Assembly: GCF_001421805.1 (NCBI RefSeq)
Contig: NZ_LMLC01000001.1
Span: 620,001-684,000, forward strand
Length of the DNA: 64,000 nucleotides
Reading direction: 5' to 3'
Origin: Sphingomonas sp. Leaf34
GTDB taxonomy: Bacteria; Pseudomonadota; Alphaproteobacteria; Sphingomonadales; Sphingomonadaceae
Below, piece after piece: positions 1-8,030 of this stretch. Each line of letters opens with the position of its first letter. Within the stretch, counting starts at the first letter, position 1. The translations under genes and the position numbers were made by a program. The notes beneath the pieces are model-generated. The model was given only the letters and a program-made list of their open reading frames with translations. It made no database searches and was not told the DNA's origin.

Positions 1-123
1 GGCGCGGTTTCGGTGGTGGTAGGTATCGGATGCATCATCCGGACATAGCCCGCACCATGTTAAGATCGGACGAACCACCCCTGTTTTGCGCATGCCTTGC
101 GCCACGTGTAAGAGCGCAGGCCG

Positions 124-1269
124 ATGGCTATTTCTCCTGCCCCGCCCCCCGGCTCCTCCGCCCTCAATTCGGCTCGGCGCCTGCCTTTCACCGCGCGGCC
201 GTTCTTCGAGAACAAGGCGCGGGCGTTCTGGATCCTGCAGGCGGTCGGCTGGAGTGGCTATCTGTTGCTGCGCGGCGTCGTGTCGATCTCGAACGGGCTG
301 TCGCTCGACGGGGTGATCCCGGTGATCGTCGAGGCGATCGTTGGCTATTGCATCACGCTGCTGCTCTCGACGATGTACGGTCAGTATCGGCGGATGAACC
401 GGCTGGTCGGGATCTTCCTGACGATCGCGACGCTGGCCGCGGCCACGTTCCTGTACGCGGTGCTCGATGCGTTCACCTTCTCGTTCATCGCGACGTCGAC
501 GCCGGGGGTGACGCTCACCCGGCTGCTGGGATCGGTGTACGTGACCTTCACCGTGCTGTTCGGCTGGTCGGCGCTGTATTTCGGGATCAACTTCTACCTG
601 ATCGTCGAGCAGCAGATCGACCAGATGGAGCATCTGGAGAACCAGGCGTCGTCGGCGCAGCTGGCGATGCTGCGCTATCAGCTCAACCCGCATTTCCTGT
701 TCAACACGCTGAACTCGATCTCGACGCTGGTGCTGCTCAAGCAGACCGAGCGGGCGAACGCGATGCTCAGCCGGTTGTCGTCGTTCCTGCGCTATACATT
801 GGCGAACGAGCCGACCGCGCACGTCACCGTCGCGCAGGAGGTCGATCAGCTGAAGCTGTATCTCGAGATCGAGAAGATGCGCTTCGAAGACCGGATGCGC
901 CCCAAATTCGACATCGATCCGCGCGCCGAACGCGCCCGCCTGCCCTCGCTGCTGCTGCAGCCGCTGGTCGAGAACGCGATCAAATATGCCGTCACGCCGC
1001 AGGAAGAGGGCGCCGATATCCATGTCGAAGTGCGGCTCGCCGGGGAACGCGTGCAGATCGCCGTATCCGATACCGGTCCGGGCTTGATCGAGGGCCGGAT
1101 CGGGTCAAGCCATTCGACAGGCGTGGGGCTCGCTAATATTAGAGACAGGTTGGCTCAGGCATATGGCCCCGACCACCGTTTCGAAACCCGCTCCACGCCC
1201 GCTGGCGGCTTCTCGGTCGAGATCGAGATTCCGTATCAGCTTGAAGACGTGAACAGAGAGGCCGCATGA
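124..1269 (+). CDS. LytS/YehU-type membrane sensor histidine kinase
   Basis: This is the sensor kinase of a LytS/LytTR-type two-component system, expected to autophosphorylate on His and pass the phosphate to the adjacent regulator. The 381-residue protein has about four hydrophobic membrane segments within residues 35-160. A His_kinase (PF06580-type) region follows, with the motif LRYQLNPHFLFNTLNSIS and putative phospho-acceptor His190. The HATPase domain has its N box near Asn284 (LVENAIKY) and a G box at residues 316-320 (DTGPG). The stop overlaps the start of the response regulator by 4 bases (ATGA), so the two are translationally coupled. The ligand is unknown, because no periplasmic domain of any size is visible. 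The ATG at 124 has only a weak ribosome binding site, so a nearby alternative start cannot be excluded. Confidence 0.93.
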   Translation: MAISPAPPPGSSALNSARRLPFTARPFFENKARAFWILQAVGWSGYLLLRGVVSISNGLSLDGVIPVIVEAIVGYCITLLLSTMYGQYRRMNRLVGIFLTIATLAAATFLYAVLDAFTFSFIATSTPGVTLTRLLGSVYVTFTVLFGWSALYFGINFYLIVEQQIDQMEHLENQASSAQLAMLRYQLNPHFLFNTLNSISTLVLLKQTERANAMLSRLSSFLRYTLANEPTAHVTVAQEVDQLKLYLEIEKMRFEDRMRPKFDIDPRAERARLPSLLLQPLVENAIKYAVTPQEEGADIHVEVRLAGERVQIAVSDTGPGLIEGRIGSSHSTGVGLANIRDRLAQAYGPDHRFETRSTPAGGFSVEIEIPYQLEDVNREAA

Positions 1270-2063
1270 CCATCCGTACCATTCTCGTCGACGACGAACC
1301 GCTGGCGATCCAGGGGCTCGAGCTCCGCCTCCAGGCGCATGAAGACGTCGAGATCATCGAAAAATGCTCGAACGGCCGCGAGGCGATTCGTGCGATCAAG
1401 ACGCACAAGCCCGACCTCGTCTTCCTCGATATCCAGATGCCGGGGTTCGACGGCTTCTCCGTCGTGCAGGGTTTGATGGAGGTCGAACCGCCTTTGTTCG
1501 TGTTCGTCACCGCCTATTCGGATCACGCCTTGCGCGCGTTCGAGGCGCAGGCGGTCGATTACCTGATGAAGCCGGTCGAGGAATCGCGGCTCGCCGACAC
1601 GATCGAGCGCGTGCGCCAGCGCCTGAGCGAAAAGCGCGGCGTCGAGGAAGTCGACCGGTTGCGCGAAGTGCTCGCCGACGTGGCGCCGGATGCGGCGGCC
1701 GACATGCCGGACGGCGACGCGGTATCGGCCAACCGGTTCGAGAAGCTCATCAACATCAAGGATCGCGGCCAGATCTTCCGCGTCGACGTCGACACGATCG
1801 AGCGGATCGATGCGGCCGGCGATTACATGTGCATCTATACCGGCGACAACACGCTGATCCTGCGCGAGACGATGAAGGACCTGGAGAAGCGGCTCGACCC
1901 GCGCCGGTTCCAGCGCGTGCATCGCTCGACGATCGTGAACCTGGACCTGGTGAAGCAGGTGAAGCCGCACACCAATGGTGAATGCTTCCTGGTGCTCAAT
2001 TCGGGGGCAAGCGTGAAGGTGTCGCGGTCGTATCGCGACGTGGTGGCGCGGTTCGTCCACTGA
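1266..2063 (+). CDS. LytTR-family response regulator
   Basis: This is the DNA-binding response regulator partnered with the overlapping histidine kinase. The N-terminal receiver domain (about residues 1-120) has the acidic pocket Asp9-Asp10, phospho-acceptor Asp55 in LVFLDIQMPG, Thr82 and Lys102. The C-terminal half (about residues 160-265) is a LytTR DNA-binding domain, recognisable from FRVDVDTIERIDAAGDY and the FQRVHRSTIVNLDLV motif. The length of 265 residues is normal for the AlgR/LytR/YehT group. LytTR regulators usually control envelope, exopolysaccharide or transport genes. The cell wall hydrolase 280 bases downstream is a possible target, but this is inferred only from position. Confidence 0.95.
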   Translation: MTIRTILVDDEPLAIQGLELRLQAHEDVEIIEKCSNGREAIRAIKTHKPDLVFLDIQMPGFDGFSVVQGLMEVEPPLFVFVTAYSDHALRAFEAQAVDYLMKPVEESRLADTIERVRQRLSEKRGVEEVDRLREVLADVAPDAAADMPDGDAVSANRFEKLINIKDRGQIFRVDVDTIERIDAAGDYMCIYTGDNTLILRETMKDLEKRLDPRRFQRVHRSTIVNLDLVKQVKPHTNGECFLVLNSGASVKVSRSYRDVVARFVH

Positions 2064-2100
2064 GGCTTGCGGCCGAGCGCGTGCCTCTGCCCCACTTCCC

Positions 2101-2180
2101 GTCATCCTGACGAAAGTCAGGATCCAGAGCCATTGAGGGCAACGCCCGTTACTCTGCTTGCTGACTTCCGTCAGGATGAC
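2101..2180. repeat. Intergenic palindrome, family A (TCATCCTGACGAAAGTCAGGA type)
   Basis: This imperfect inverted repeat of about 80 bp begins GTCATCCTGACGAAAGTCAG and ends with the inverse arm GACTTCCGTCAGGATGAC. Related copies lie at 5616-5695, 9978-10057 and 18664-18742. It sits in the 279-base gap between the response regulator and the cell wall hydrolase. A further half-copy (CCCGACTTTCGTCGGGATGAC) lies at 2251-2272. Confidence 0.85.
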
Positions 2181-2342
2181 GGAGGCGGAGGGGTTGGCGG
2201 CGGTGGGCTTGAAGGCGCCCCCCTACCCAGTCCGTCCTTGCCGATCGAGGTCCCGACTTTCGTCGGGATGACGGGGGATGTGCTCTCCTCCGGGGGCGCC
2301 CTCGTTAACCAGTCCCTAAACCCGCGCGCGTAGAGCGGGCGG

Positions 2343-3377
2343 ATGAAGATGTCGGGTTTCGGCCTTTATCCGCATGCGCTGATCAGCCTGCCCGCGTTGG
2401 TGATGGCGACGTCGTGCGTGCCGGCCGACCGGCCTGCGGCGATCGCGCGTGTCCAGCCCGAGCGCAACGCGCGCGCGTTGCTGGGGCGGATGGCGTTGCA
2501 TGTGCCCGACGACATCTCGGCGAAGATCGCGACGACGGCGCCCGATGCGCCACTCGCCGCCGCAGCCCCGTTCGTCGCCCCGCCCTTTCTCACCGCGCGC
2601 TCTGTGGACGATGCGGGTCGGGCGGCCGACTGCCTGACCGCAGCGGTCTATTACGAAGCGCGGTCGCAGTCGGAAGAGGGCCAGCGCGCCGTTGCGCAGG
2701 TCGTGCTCAACCGCGTGCGCGACCGAGCCTTTCCGAACAGCGTGTGCGGCGTCGTCTATCAGGGTGCGGAGCGGCGGACGGGGTGCCAGTTCAGCTTCAC
2801 CTGTGACGGGTCGATGGCGCGGGCGCGCGAACCGGGCGCCTGGGAGCGCGCGCAGGGGGTCGCGACGGCGGCACTTGGCGGGAGCGTGTACGCGCCGGTC
2901 GGGGCGGCGACGTCGTTTCATACCACGAGCATCCTGCCATGGTGGGCCTCCAGTCTCGCGCGGATCACGACGGTCGGGGCGCATGTCTTCTATCGCTGGC
3001 AGGGCGCGCTGGAGCGGGCGCTGACGTTTCGGCAGGCCTATGCCGGGGTGGAGCCGGCGTGGCGCGGTGGTGGGAGTACCACCGGTAGCGGCGTGACGGC
3101 GGTTGCGGCGCAGATTGCCGGGGTTTCGGTGCATTACGGCAATCGGGACGACGTCTCGGACGTGGATGCGGTCGCAAGCGTGGCCGCGGCGCCGGCGGAT
3201 GCGGTGCACGGCGTGACGGTTCACCGGGGGGTGACCCGCTCGGTGTCGACGATGGCAAGCGCGAGGGACGTGCAGACCCGGTTGGTGTCGGGCGTTCGGG
3301 TTCATGTCGGCGGGCGGGCGTCTCCGACGCTTGGCGGTGGCGAGGGTTTGGACGCGGTCGTCTCGGACGAAAGCTAG
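2343..3377 (+). CDS. SleB/CwlJ-type cell wall hydrolase (Hydrolase_2 family)
   Basis: This is a predicted peptidoglycan hydrolase of the SleB/Hydrolase_2 family. The recognisable domain spans about residues 95-210. It contains LTAAVYYEARSQSEEGQRAV, in which Glu105 is the expected catalytic acid, then FPNSVCGVVYQG and CQFSFTCDG, the usual family signatures with their cysteines. The N-terminus (LISLPALVMATSC) is hydrophobic and ends in a possible lipobox Cys25, so the enzyme may be exported or lipid-anchored. The roughly 130 residues after the catalytic domain are low-complexity Gly/Ala/Val-rich and are not recognised. A second in-frame ATG two codons downstream (2349) is an equally plausible start. 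It stands alone and is preceded by a family A repeat. Confidence 0.85.
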   Translation: MKMSGFGLYPHALISLPALVMATSCVPADRPAAIARVQPERNARALLGRMALHVPDDISAKIATTAPDAPLAAAAPFVAPPFLTARSVDDAGRAADCLTAAVYYEARSQSEEGQRAVAQVVLNRVRDRAFPNSVCGVVYQGAERRTGCQFSFTCDGSMARAREPGAWERAQGVATAALGGSVYAPVGAATSFHTTSILPWWASSLARITTVGAHVFYRWQGALERALTFRQAYAGVEPAWRGGGSTTGSGVTAVAAQIAGVSVHYGNRDDVSDVDAVASVAAAPADAVHGVTVHRGVTRSVSTMASARDVQTRLVSGVRVHVGGRASPTLGGGEGLDAVVSDES

Positions 3378-3395
3378 CCTCTCCAAAAGCCGCCC

Positions 3396-3493
3396 CCCCG
3401 GCGAAGGCCGGGGCCCAATTGGGAAACGTCGCTAACGGCGGGCGGTGCTCCGTTACGACGACCTCTCCATTTGGGCCCCGGCCTTCGCCGGGG
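3396..3493. repeat. Intergenic palindrome, family C (CCCCGGCGAAGGCCGGGG type)
   Basis: This is a 98-bp element bounded by CCCCGGCGAAGGCCGGGGCC and its inverse GGCCCCGGCCTTCGCCGGGG, with an inner AATTGGG/CCATTTGGG extension and a less conserved core. It is one of at least eight copies in the window, all of nearly the same length. It lies in the 359-base gap between the cell wall hydrolase and the ABC-F gene, which is otherwise filled by a family D element. Confidence 0.92.
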
Positions 3494-3522
3494 TGGTGCT
3501 CGGAGGCTGGGTCAGTGACCTG

Positions 3523-3648
3523 ATCCTCCCCCGCTAGGGGGAGGTGGCTGGCACTTGCCAGACGGAGGGGGAGGTTAGCGATAACGGCTGTTGCGTGTCC
3601 TCCCCCTCCGTCGCCTTCGGCGCCACCTCCCCCTGGCGGGGGAGGATC
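3523..3648. repeat. Intergenic palindrome, family D (CCTCCCCCGCTAGGGGGAGG type)
   Basis: This element of about 126 bp has outer arms CCTCCCCC-N4-GGGGGAGGTGGC and the inverse GCCACCTCCCCC-N4-GGGGGAGG. The inner arms are GACGGAGGGGGAGG and CCTCCCCCTCCGTC. Copies are at 11076-11199, 18868-18990 and 54498-54622. It ends about 90 bases before the ABC-F start. Confidence 0.9.
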
Positions 3649-3736
3649 GAGACGGCATCGGACTGGGGAATCGCGCGCGAACGCGGCCCCTTCCCCACTC
3701 TCGCAAAACCATGCTGCATCTGCTAACGGCACGCGC

Positions 3737-5605
3737 ATGCTGAACCTGAACAACATCACGGTGCGCCTGGGCGGACGCGTTATCCTCGATGGCGCCACGG
3801 CCGCGTTGCCGCCGGGCAGCCGCGTCGGGCTGATCGGGCGCAACGGCGCGGGCAAGTCGACGATGGTGCGCGTGATTGCAGGCCAGCTCGAACCCGATGA
3901 CGGCTCGGCCGACATGCCCAAGGGCGCGCGCATCGGCTATCTCGCGCAGGAAGCGCCGCACGGCGTGAAGACGCCGTTCGAAACCGTGCTCGAAGCCGAT
4001 CTCGAGCGCGCCGCGCTGATGATCGAGAGCGAGACGAGCGAGGATCCCGACCGGCTGGGCGACGTGTACGAGCGACTGATCGCGATCGACGCCTACACCG
4101 CACCCGCACGCGCCGCGCAGATCCTGCTCGGCCTCGGCTTCGACGAGGACATGCAGGCGCGGACGCTCGACAGCTTCTCGGGTGGCTGGAAGATGCGCGT
4201 GGCGCTCGCCGCTCTGCTGTTCTCGCAGCCGGACCTGCTGCTGCTCGACGAGCCGTCGAACCATCTCGATCTCGAAGCGGTGATGTGGCTCGAGGACTTC
4301 CTCAAGGGCTACAAGGCGACGATCGTGGTCGTCAGCCACGAGCGCGATTTCCTCAACAACGTCGTCGATCACATCCTGCATCTGCAGGGCGGCAAGATCA
4401 CGCTGTATCCCGGCGGCTATGACGCGTTCGAGCGCCAGCGCGCCGAGCGTTTGGCCCAGATCGAGGCGGCGCGCGCCAACCAGGCGGTGCAGCGCGAGAA
4501 GCTGCAGGAATATATCGCCAAGAACAGCGCACGCGCCTCGACCGCGAAGCAGGCGCAGTCGCGCCAGAAGATGCTGTCGAAGATGCAGCCGATCGCCGAG
4601 AGCTATAACGATCCGACGCTGTCGTTCGGCTTCCCCAATCCGACCGAGCTGCGCCCGCCGCTCATCACGCTCGACATGGCGACGGTGGGCTATGCCGACG
4701 TGCCGATCCTGAAGCGGCTCAATATGCGGCTCGATCCCGACGACCGCGTCGCGCTGCTCGGGCGCAACGGCAACGGCAAGACCACGCTCGCGCGGCTGCT
4801 CGCGGCGCAGCTGACGCCGATGGATGGCGAGATGGCGTCGTCGGGCAAGATGAAGGTGGGGTATTTCACCCAGTATCAGGTCGAGGAACTCGATCCGACC
4901 GATTCGCCGATCGAGCATATGTCGCACCTGATGAAGGGCGCGACGCCGGCCGCCGTGCGCGCGCAGCTTGGGCGGTTCGGCTTCTCGGGCGACAAGGCGA
5001 CGACGCGGGTCGGCAAGCTGTCAGGTGGCGAGCGCGCAAGGCTAGCCTTGGCGCTGATCACGCGCGATGCGCCGCATCTGCTGATCCTCGATGAGCCGAC
5101 CAACCATCTCGACGTCGATGCGCGCGAGGCGCTGGTGCAGGCGCTCAACGCCTATACCGGCGCCGTCGTGCTGGTCAGCCATGATCGCCACATGCTCGAG
5201 CTGACCGCCGACCGGCTGGTGCTGGTCGACGACGGGACGGCGAAGGAATTCGACGGCAGCCTCGACGATTACATCGCGTTCGTCCTGAAGGGCGATGGCG
5301 GCAAGGGCGATGCGGCGTCGAAGGCCGACAAGAAGGCGGGCAAGAAGGCCGCGGCGGAGGCCAAGAGCAACGACGCGGCGCTGCGCAAGACGCTGCGCGA
5401 GGTCGAGGAGCAGACCGCCAAGTTCACCAAGGAGCGCAACGCGATCGATCGCGCGATGGTTGATCCGGCGACTGCGGAGCCGCGCTTCTCGCGGATGTCG
5501 ATGGGCGACCTCAGCAAGCGTCGTGCCGAGGTGAATGCCAAGCTGGAGGCGAGCGAGGCGAAGTGGCTCGAGGCGAGTGAGGCGCTGGAGGGCGTGGCGG
5601 CGTAA
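3737..5605 (+). CDS. ABC-F family ATPase, YheS-like
   Basis: This soluble ABC-F protein has two fused nucleotide-binding domains and no membrane segments. ABC-F proteins act at the ribosome in translation or antibiotic protection rather than in transport. Domain 1 has Walker A GRNGAGKST at residues 34-42, signature FSGGWKMR near 146 and Walker B LLLLDEPSNHLD near 167. The linker region (about 230-300) is Arg/Lys/Gln-rich. Domain 2 has Walker A GRNGNGKTT near 341, signature LSGGERARL near 428 and LLILDEPTNHLD near 448. A basic, Ala-rich coiled-coil tail (about 510-622) follows. Length and motif order match E. coli YheS (637 aa) better than EttA, because it has SNHLD in domain 1 and the long C-terminal coil. 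The gene is monocistronic, with repeats on both sides. Confidence 0.93.
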   Translation: MLNLNNITVRLGGRVILDGATAALPPGSRVGLIGRNGAGKSTMVRVIAGQLEPDDGSADMPKGARIGYLAQEAPHGVKTPFETVLEADLERAALMIESETSEDPDRLGDVYERLIAIDAYTAPARAAQILLGLGFDEDMQARTLDSFSGGWKMRVALAALLFSQPDLLLLDEPSNHLDLEAVMWLEDFLKGYKATIVVVSHERDFLNNVVDHILHLQGGKITLYPGGYDAFERQRAERLAQIEAARANQAVQREKLQEYIAKNSARASTAKQAQSRQKMLSKMQPIAESYNDPTLSFGFPNPTELRPPLITLDMATVGYADVPILKRLNMRLDPDDRVALLGRNGNGKTTLARLLAAQLTPMDGEMASSGKMKVGYFTQYQVEELDPTDSPIEHMSHLMKGATPAAVRAQLGRFGFSGDKATTRVGKLSGGERARLALALITRDAPHLLILDEPTNHLDVDAREALVQALNAYTGAVVLVSHDRHMLELTADRLVLVDDGTAKEFDGSLDDYIAFVLKGDGGKGDAASKADKKAGKKAAAEAKSNDAALRKTLREVEEQTAKFTKERNAIDRAMVDPATAEPRFSRMSMGDLSKRRAEVNAKLEASEAKWLEASEALEGVAA

Positions 5606-5615
5606 ACTTCCCTCC

Positions 5616-5695
5616 GTCATCCTGACGAACGTCAGGACCAGAGTTACGGACGATGGCGCGCGTAACTCCGGATCCTGGGTCGAGCCCAGGATGAC
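5616..5695. repeat. Intergenic palindrome, family A
   Basis: This starts GTCATCCTGACGAACGTCAG 10 bases after the ABC-F stop and ends GAGCCCAGGATGAC. It is the first of three different repeats placed head to tail in the 336-base gap before DUF3297. The right arm has diverged from the family (CTGGGTCGAGCCCAG replaces CTGACTTTCGTCAG). Confidence 0.85.
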
Positions 5696-5721
5696 GGGCT
5701 AGGTTTCGCCTAACCCCAACC

Positions 5722-5803
5722 GTCATCCCAGCGAACGCTGGGATCTCCCGGTTCGAGTCGCGACGCCAGCCAACGGGGATACCCCAGCTTTCGCTGGGGT
5801 GAC
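5722..5803. repeat. Intergenic palindrome, family B (CCCAGCGAACGCTGGG type)
   Basis: This 82-bp element has arms GTCATCCCAGCGAACGCTGG and CCCCAGCTTTCGCTGGGGTGAC. It keeps the GTCATCC/GGRTGAC ends of family A with a different inner stem, so it is probably a relative of family A. Confidence 0.8.
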
Positions 5804-5852
5804 GGATCTGGGCGGGCGGCCGCCATATTTCAGATGCTGTCCGCGCGCGGGT

Positions 5853-5905
5853 GGTCTCCCGCGAAGGCGGGAGACCAGACTGGGTCCCCGCCTTCGCGGG
5901 GAAAC
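5853..5905. repeat. Intergenic palindrome, family F (CCCGCGAAGGCGGG type)
   Basis: This compact double hairpin contains TCTCCCGCGAAGGCGGGAGA followed, after ACTGGG, by TCCCCGCCTTCGCGGGGAAAC. Copies are at 30530-30580, 34303-34353, 36319-36399 and 56541-56592. It is the third repeat in the gap between the ABC-F gene and DUF3297. Confidence 0.85.
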
Positions 5906-5941
5906 AGGTAGTTCGGGGGCTAAGCGCCGAACGCTTCGGGC

Positions 5942-6253
5942 TCAGCCCTCGTCGGCGTCGCTTGCCGCGGGGCGCTCGAACCAAGCCTCGACCGGGCCGA
6001 CCAGCTTCAGCGTCAGCGGGTTGCCGTTGCGATCGACCTTCTTGCCGAGCGCGACCCGGATCCAGCCTTCCGAGATGCAATATTCCTCGACGTCGTGGCG
6101 GATGCCGTCCTTGAAGCGGATGCCGATGCCGCGCTCGAGCAGGTCCTGCTTGAAGAACGGGCTGCGGTGATTGATCGACAGACGATCCGGGGGCGTGTCG
6201 CCCGCTGCGGTGGTCGGGGTGTCGGTCTCGGGCGTGTTGGGCGTGTCGGTCAT
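5942..6253 (-). CDS. DUF3297 family protein
   Basis: This small protein of 103 residues belongs to the DUF3297 family, which is widespread in proteobacteria and has no assigned function. The first 22 residues are low-complexity Thr/Pro/Asp-rich. The conserved body begins PPDRLSINHRSPFF and continues through LLERGIGIRFKDG, VEEYCISEGWIRV and GNPLTLKLVG, the blocks I associate with this family. There is no signal peptide or membrane segment, so it should be cytosolic. It is convergent with the ABC-F gene and lies just downstream of a strong terminator for the next minus-strand gene, so it probably has its own promoter. Confidence 0.85.
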   Translation of the reverse strand: MTDTPNTPETDTPTTAAGDTPPDRLSINHRSPFFKQDLLERGIGIRFKDGIRHDVEEYCISEGWIRVALGKKVDRNGNPLTLKLVGPVEAWFERPAASDADEG

Positions 6254-6291
6254 GGTCGCGCGTCTAGCGGCAACCGGCGGGGACGCGCCAC

Positions 6292-6324
6292 AAAAAAGCG
6301 GCGCCGGGATTGCTCCCGACGCCG
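6292..6324 (-). terminator. Intrinsic terminator of the Gly/Tyr-rich exported protein gene
   Basis: On the minus strand an 11-bp stem, CGGCGTCGGGA / TCCCGGCGCCG with one T.G pair and a GCAA loop, is followed by C and six T. It lies 20 bases after the stop of the gene at 6345-6746 and before the DUF3297 start. Confidence 0.85.
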
Positions 6325-6344
6325 GTCTTTCGCTCTGCAGGGGG

Positions 6345-6746
6345 TCAGCTACAGACCTGTACCGCGACGCGATCGCCGTAATAGGGATCGACCCGCCACT
6401 CGTTCCAGCACCGCGGACGATAGTCCTCTCGGTAATAGGTCCGCACGGGCGGCGCGTAATAGTTCACCGCCGGCGGGGCGTAATAGCCGCCATTGTAATA
6501 GCCGCGATCATAATAGCGGTTGCGGTTGCTGCTGCTGGCGATCGCCGCGCCGACGCCGAGGCCAAGGATACCGCCCAGCACCGCCGCACCGGCTGCGTTG
6601 CCACCGCCACGATGGCCGTGCCAGCCGCCGCCATAGCCACGGCCATAACCGCGACCCCAGCGCTGTGCATCCGCCGGTACTGCCGCTGTCAGCGCCGTTG
6701 CCGCGAGCGCGACGCCCAAGCCTGCCTTCTTCAAAAACCCGTTCAT
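6345..6746 (-). CDS. Exported Gly/Tyr-rich protein with a glycine-zipper segment
   Basis: I do not recognise a named family for this 133-residue protein. It has a clear Sec signal peptide (FLKKAGLGVALAATALTAAV, cleavage near PADAQ at residues 24-28) and a Gly/Arg/His/Tyr-rich stretch. A hydrophobic glycine-zipper segment follows (AAGAAVLGGILGLGVGAAIA, about residues 51-70). The tail is Tyr/Asn/Pro-rich and ends with two cysteines (RPRCWNEW and VQVCS). Similar exported proteins are common in sphingomonads and are thought to be envelope-associated. It is divergent from the L,D-transpeptidase upstream and has its own terminator. Confidence 0.8.
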   Translation of the reverse strand: MNGFLKKAGLGVALAATALTAAVPADAQRWGRGYGRGYGGGWHGHRGGGNAAGAAVLGGILGLGVGAAIASSSNRNRYYDRGYYNGGYYAPPAVNYYAPPVRTYYREDYRPRCWNEWRVDPYYGDRVAVQVCS

Positions 6747-6919
6747 CTTTTCGAACTCCGTTACTAGTTACGCCCGGTCCGCTTGGGACAAACGCATAAG
6801 TGTCCGACCGTGTTTCAGGCTTTGGGCGATTCGGCCTGAACCGGGTCGGAACGGGCTGTTAACCCACGGTATAGCTGCGGCGCTGGGCTTCGTTTACGAA
6901 TTTGGGGTAGGGAGGCGGG

Positions 6920-7591
6920 ATGCGCAGGACCATGACGATGCGAGCGATCGCCTTTGCCGTTCTGGCGGGCAGTGCGGTACTGATCGGCGGACTGGCCTTG
7001 TCGGGGTCGCCGGTGACGGTGCGCGCCGCGGAGGCGCCGATACGCGCCGCCAAGGCGCAGGTCGCGGCACCGGTGCGCGCGCTGCCGCCGAAGCCTGCGC
7101 CGGTCGTCGCCGCCGCCCCTGCCGACGGCTATGTCGTCAAGCGCGTGCTGGATGTGCCCGAGCCGCTGCGCCACGGCGCCTATTACTGGGATACCGAGGG
7201 CGTGCCCGAGGGGCCGATCGTGATCACCGTCGACCTCGTCGCGCAGACCTTGTCGATCTTTCGCGCAGGCTATGAGATCGGGACGGCGGCGGTGATCTAT
7301 GGCGCGGACGAGAAGCCGACGCCGCTGGGCGTGTTCACGATCACGCAGAAGGACGCGCATCACGTGTCGAACCTGTACGGCGCGCCGATGCCCTACATGC
7401 TGCGGCTGACCAACGACGGTGTCTCGATCCATGGCAGCGCGCTGATGGACGGGAAATATGCGACGCATGGCTGCGTCGGCGTGCCGACCGCGTTTGCCAA
7501 GCTGATCTTCGGGCAGGTGAAGCTTGGGGATCGGGTGATCGTGACGAGTGGCGAGATGCTGGAACGCGGCGGGCGGATTACTGCGGCTTGA
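6920..7591 (+). CDS. L,D-transpeptidase family protein (YkuD domain)
   Basis: This is a periplasmic L,D-transpeptidase, the class that forms 3-3 peptidoglycan crosslinks or attaches proteins to peptidoglycan. An N-terminal hydrophobic segment (about residues 8-28) is a signal anchor or signal peptide, followed by an Ala/Pro-rich linker. The YkuD domain runs from about residue 90 (VITVDLVAQTLSIFRAG) and ends in the catalytic block with SIHGSAL and ATHGCVGVP, where the nucleophile is Cys185 and the conserved histidines are near 166 and 183. The ATG at 6920 is preceded by a GGGAGG ribosome site, and a second ATG lies 6 codons downstream. The gene is monocistronic, and the gap downstream (7592-8030) holds one family C repeat and a terminator. 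Confidence 0.9.
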   Translation: MRRTMTMRAIAFAVLAGSAVLIGGLALSGSPVTVRAAEAPIRAAKAQVAAPVRALPPKPAPVVAAAPADGYVVKRVLDVPEPLRHGAYYWDTEGVPEGPIVITVDLVAQTLSIFRAGYEIGTAAVIYGADEKPTPLGVFTITQKDAHHVSNLYGAPMPYMLRLTNDGVSIHGSALMDGKYATHGCVGVPTAFAKLIFGQVKLGDRVIVTSGEMLERGGRITAA

Positions 7592-7708
7592 GGGGATGGG
7601 GTATACGCGCTCGCCGTACCCTGCCCTCACCTTTTACCGCCTGCGGCGTCTTCCTCTCCCGGTGCGAGACGATTGTGCGCGCGCAATCATATCCACAAGG
7701 CAGCCATT

Positions 7709-7806
7709 CCCCGGCGCAGGCCGGGGTCCAGTTGGGCGACGTCGCCAACGAAGGGCGGCGCTCCGTTACTGCGACCTTTCCACCTGGACCCCGGCCTTCG
7801 CCGGGG
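7709..7806. repeat. Intergenic palindrome, family C
   Basis: This 98-bp copy has ends CCCCGGCGCAGGCCGGGG and CCCCGGCCTTCGCCGGGG. The core includes CTCCGTTAC, which is shared with other members of the family. It lies in the 439-base gap between the L,D-transpeptidase and typA, which have convergent transcription. Confidence 0.9.
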
Positions 7807-7894
7807 AGGGGCAGAGTTAGGTTACTAAACCGGATCGGGTGCTGACGCCTCGGGGCTTCGGGCGTAGTGGCGCGACCTTCGGTCTTTCGTGTCG

Positions 7895-7930
7895 AAAAAA
7901 AGAGGCCGGAGGTTTCCCCCCGGCCTCTTT
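7895..7930 (-). terminator. Intrinsic terminator of typA
   Basis: The stem AGAGGCCGG / CCGGCCTCT has an A-rich flank on the plus side, which gives a run of seven T after the stem on the minus strand. It lies about 100 bases past the typA stop. The plus strand also carries TTT after the stem, so it may act in both directions. Confidence 0.8.
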
Positions 7931-8030
7931 CTCGTTTCACGGAGCGCGCCGCGGCGAAGCCGCGTCGTCGGACCTCGCTTTAGCGAGGCCGGCCGAGCTT
8001 GTAAGCCTGGCCGGCTTCGCCGTGCCGGGC

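Noticed and set aside
3396..3648. Repeats as insertion sequences
   Set aside because: No open frame with transposase features lies within or beside any copy; they are short non-coding elements.
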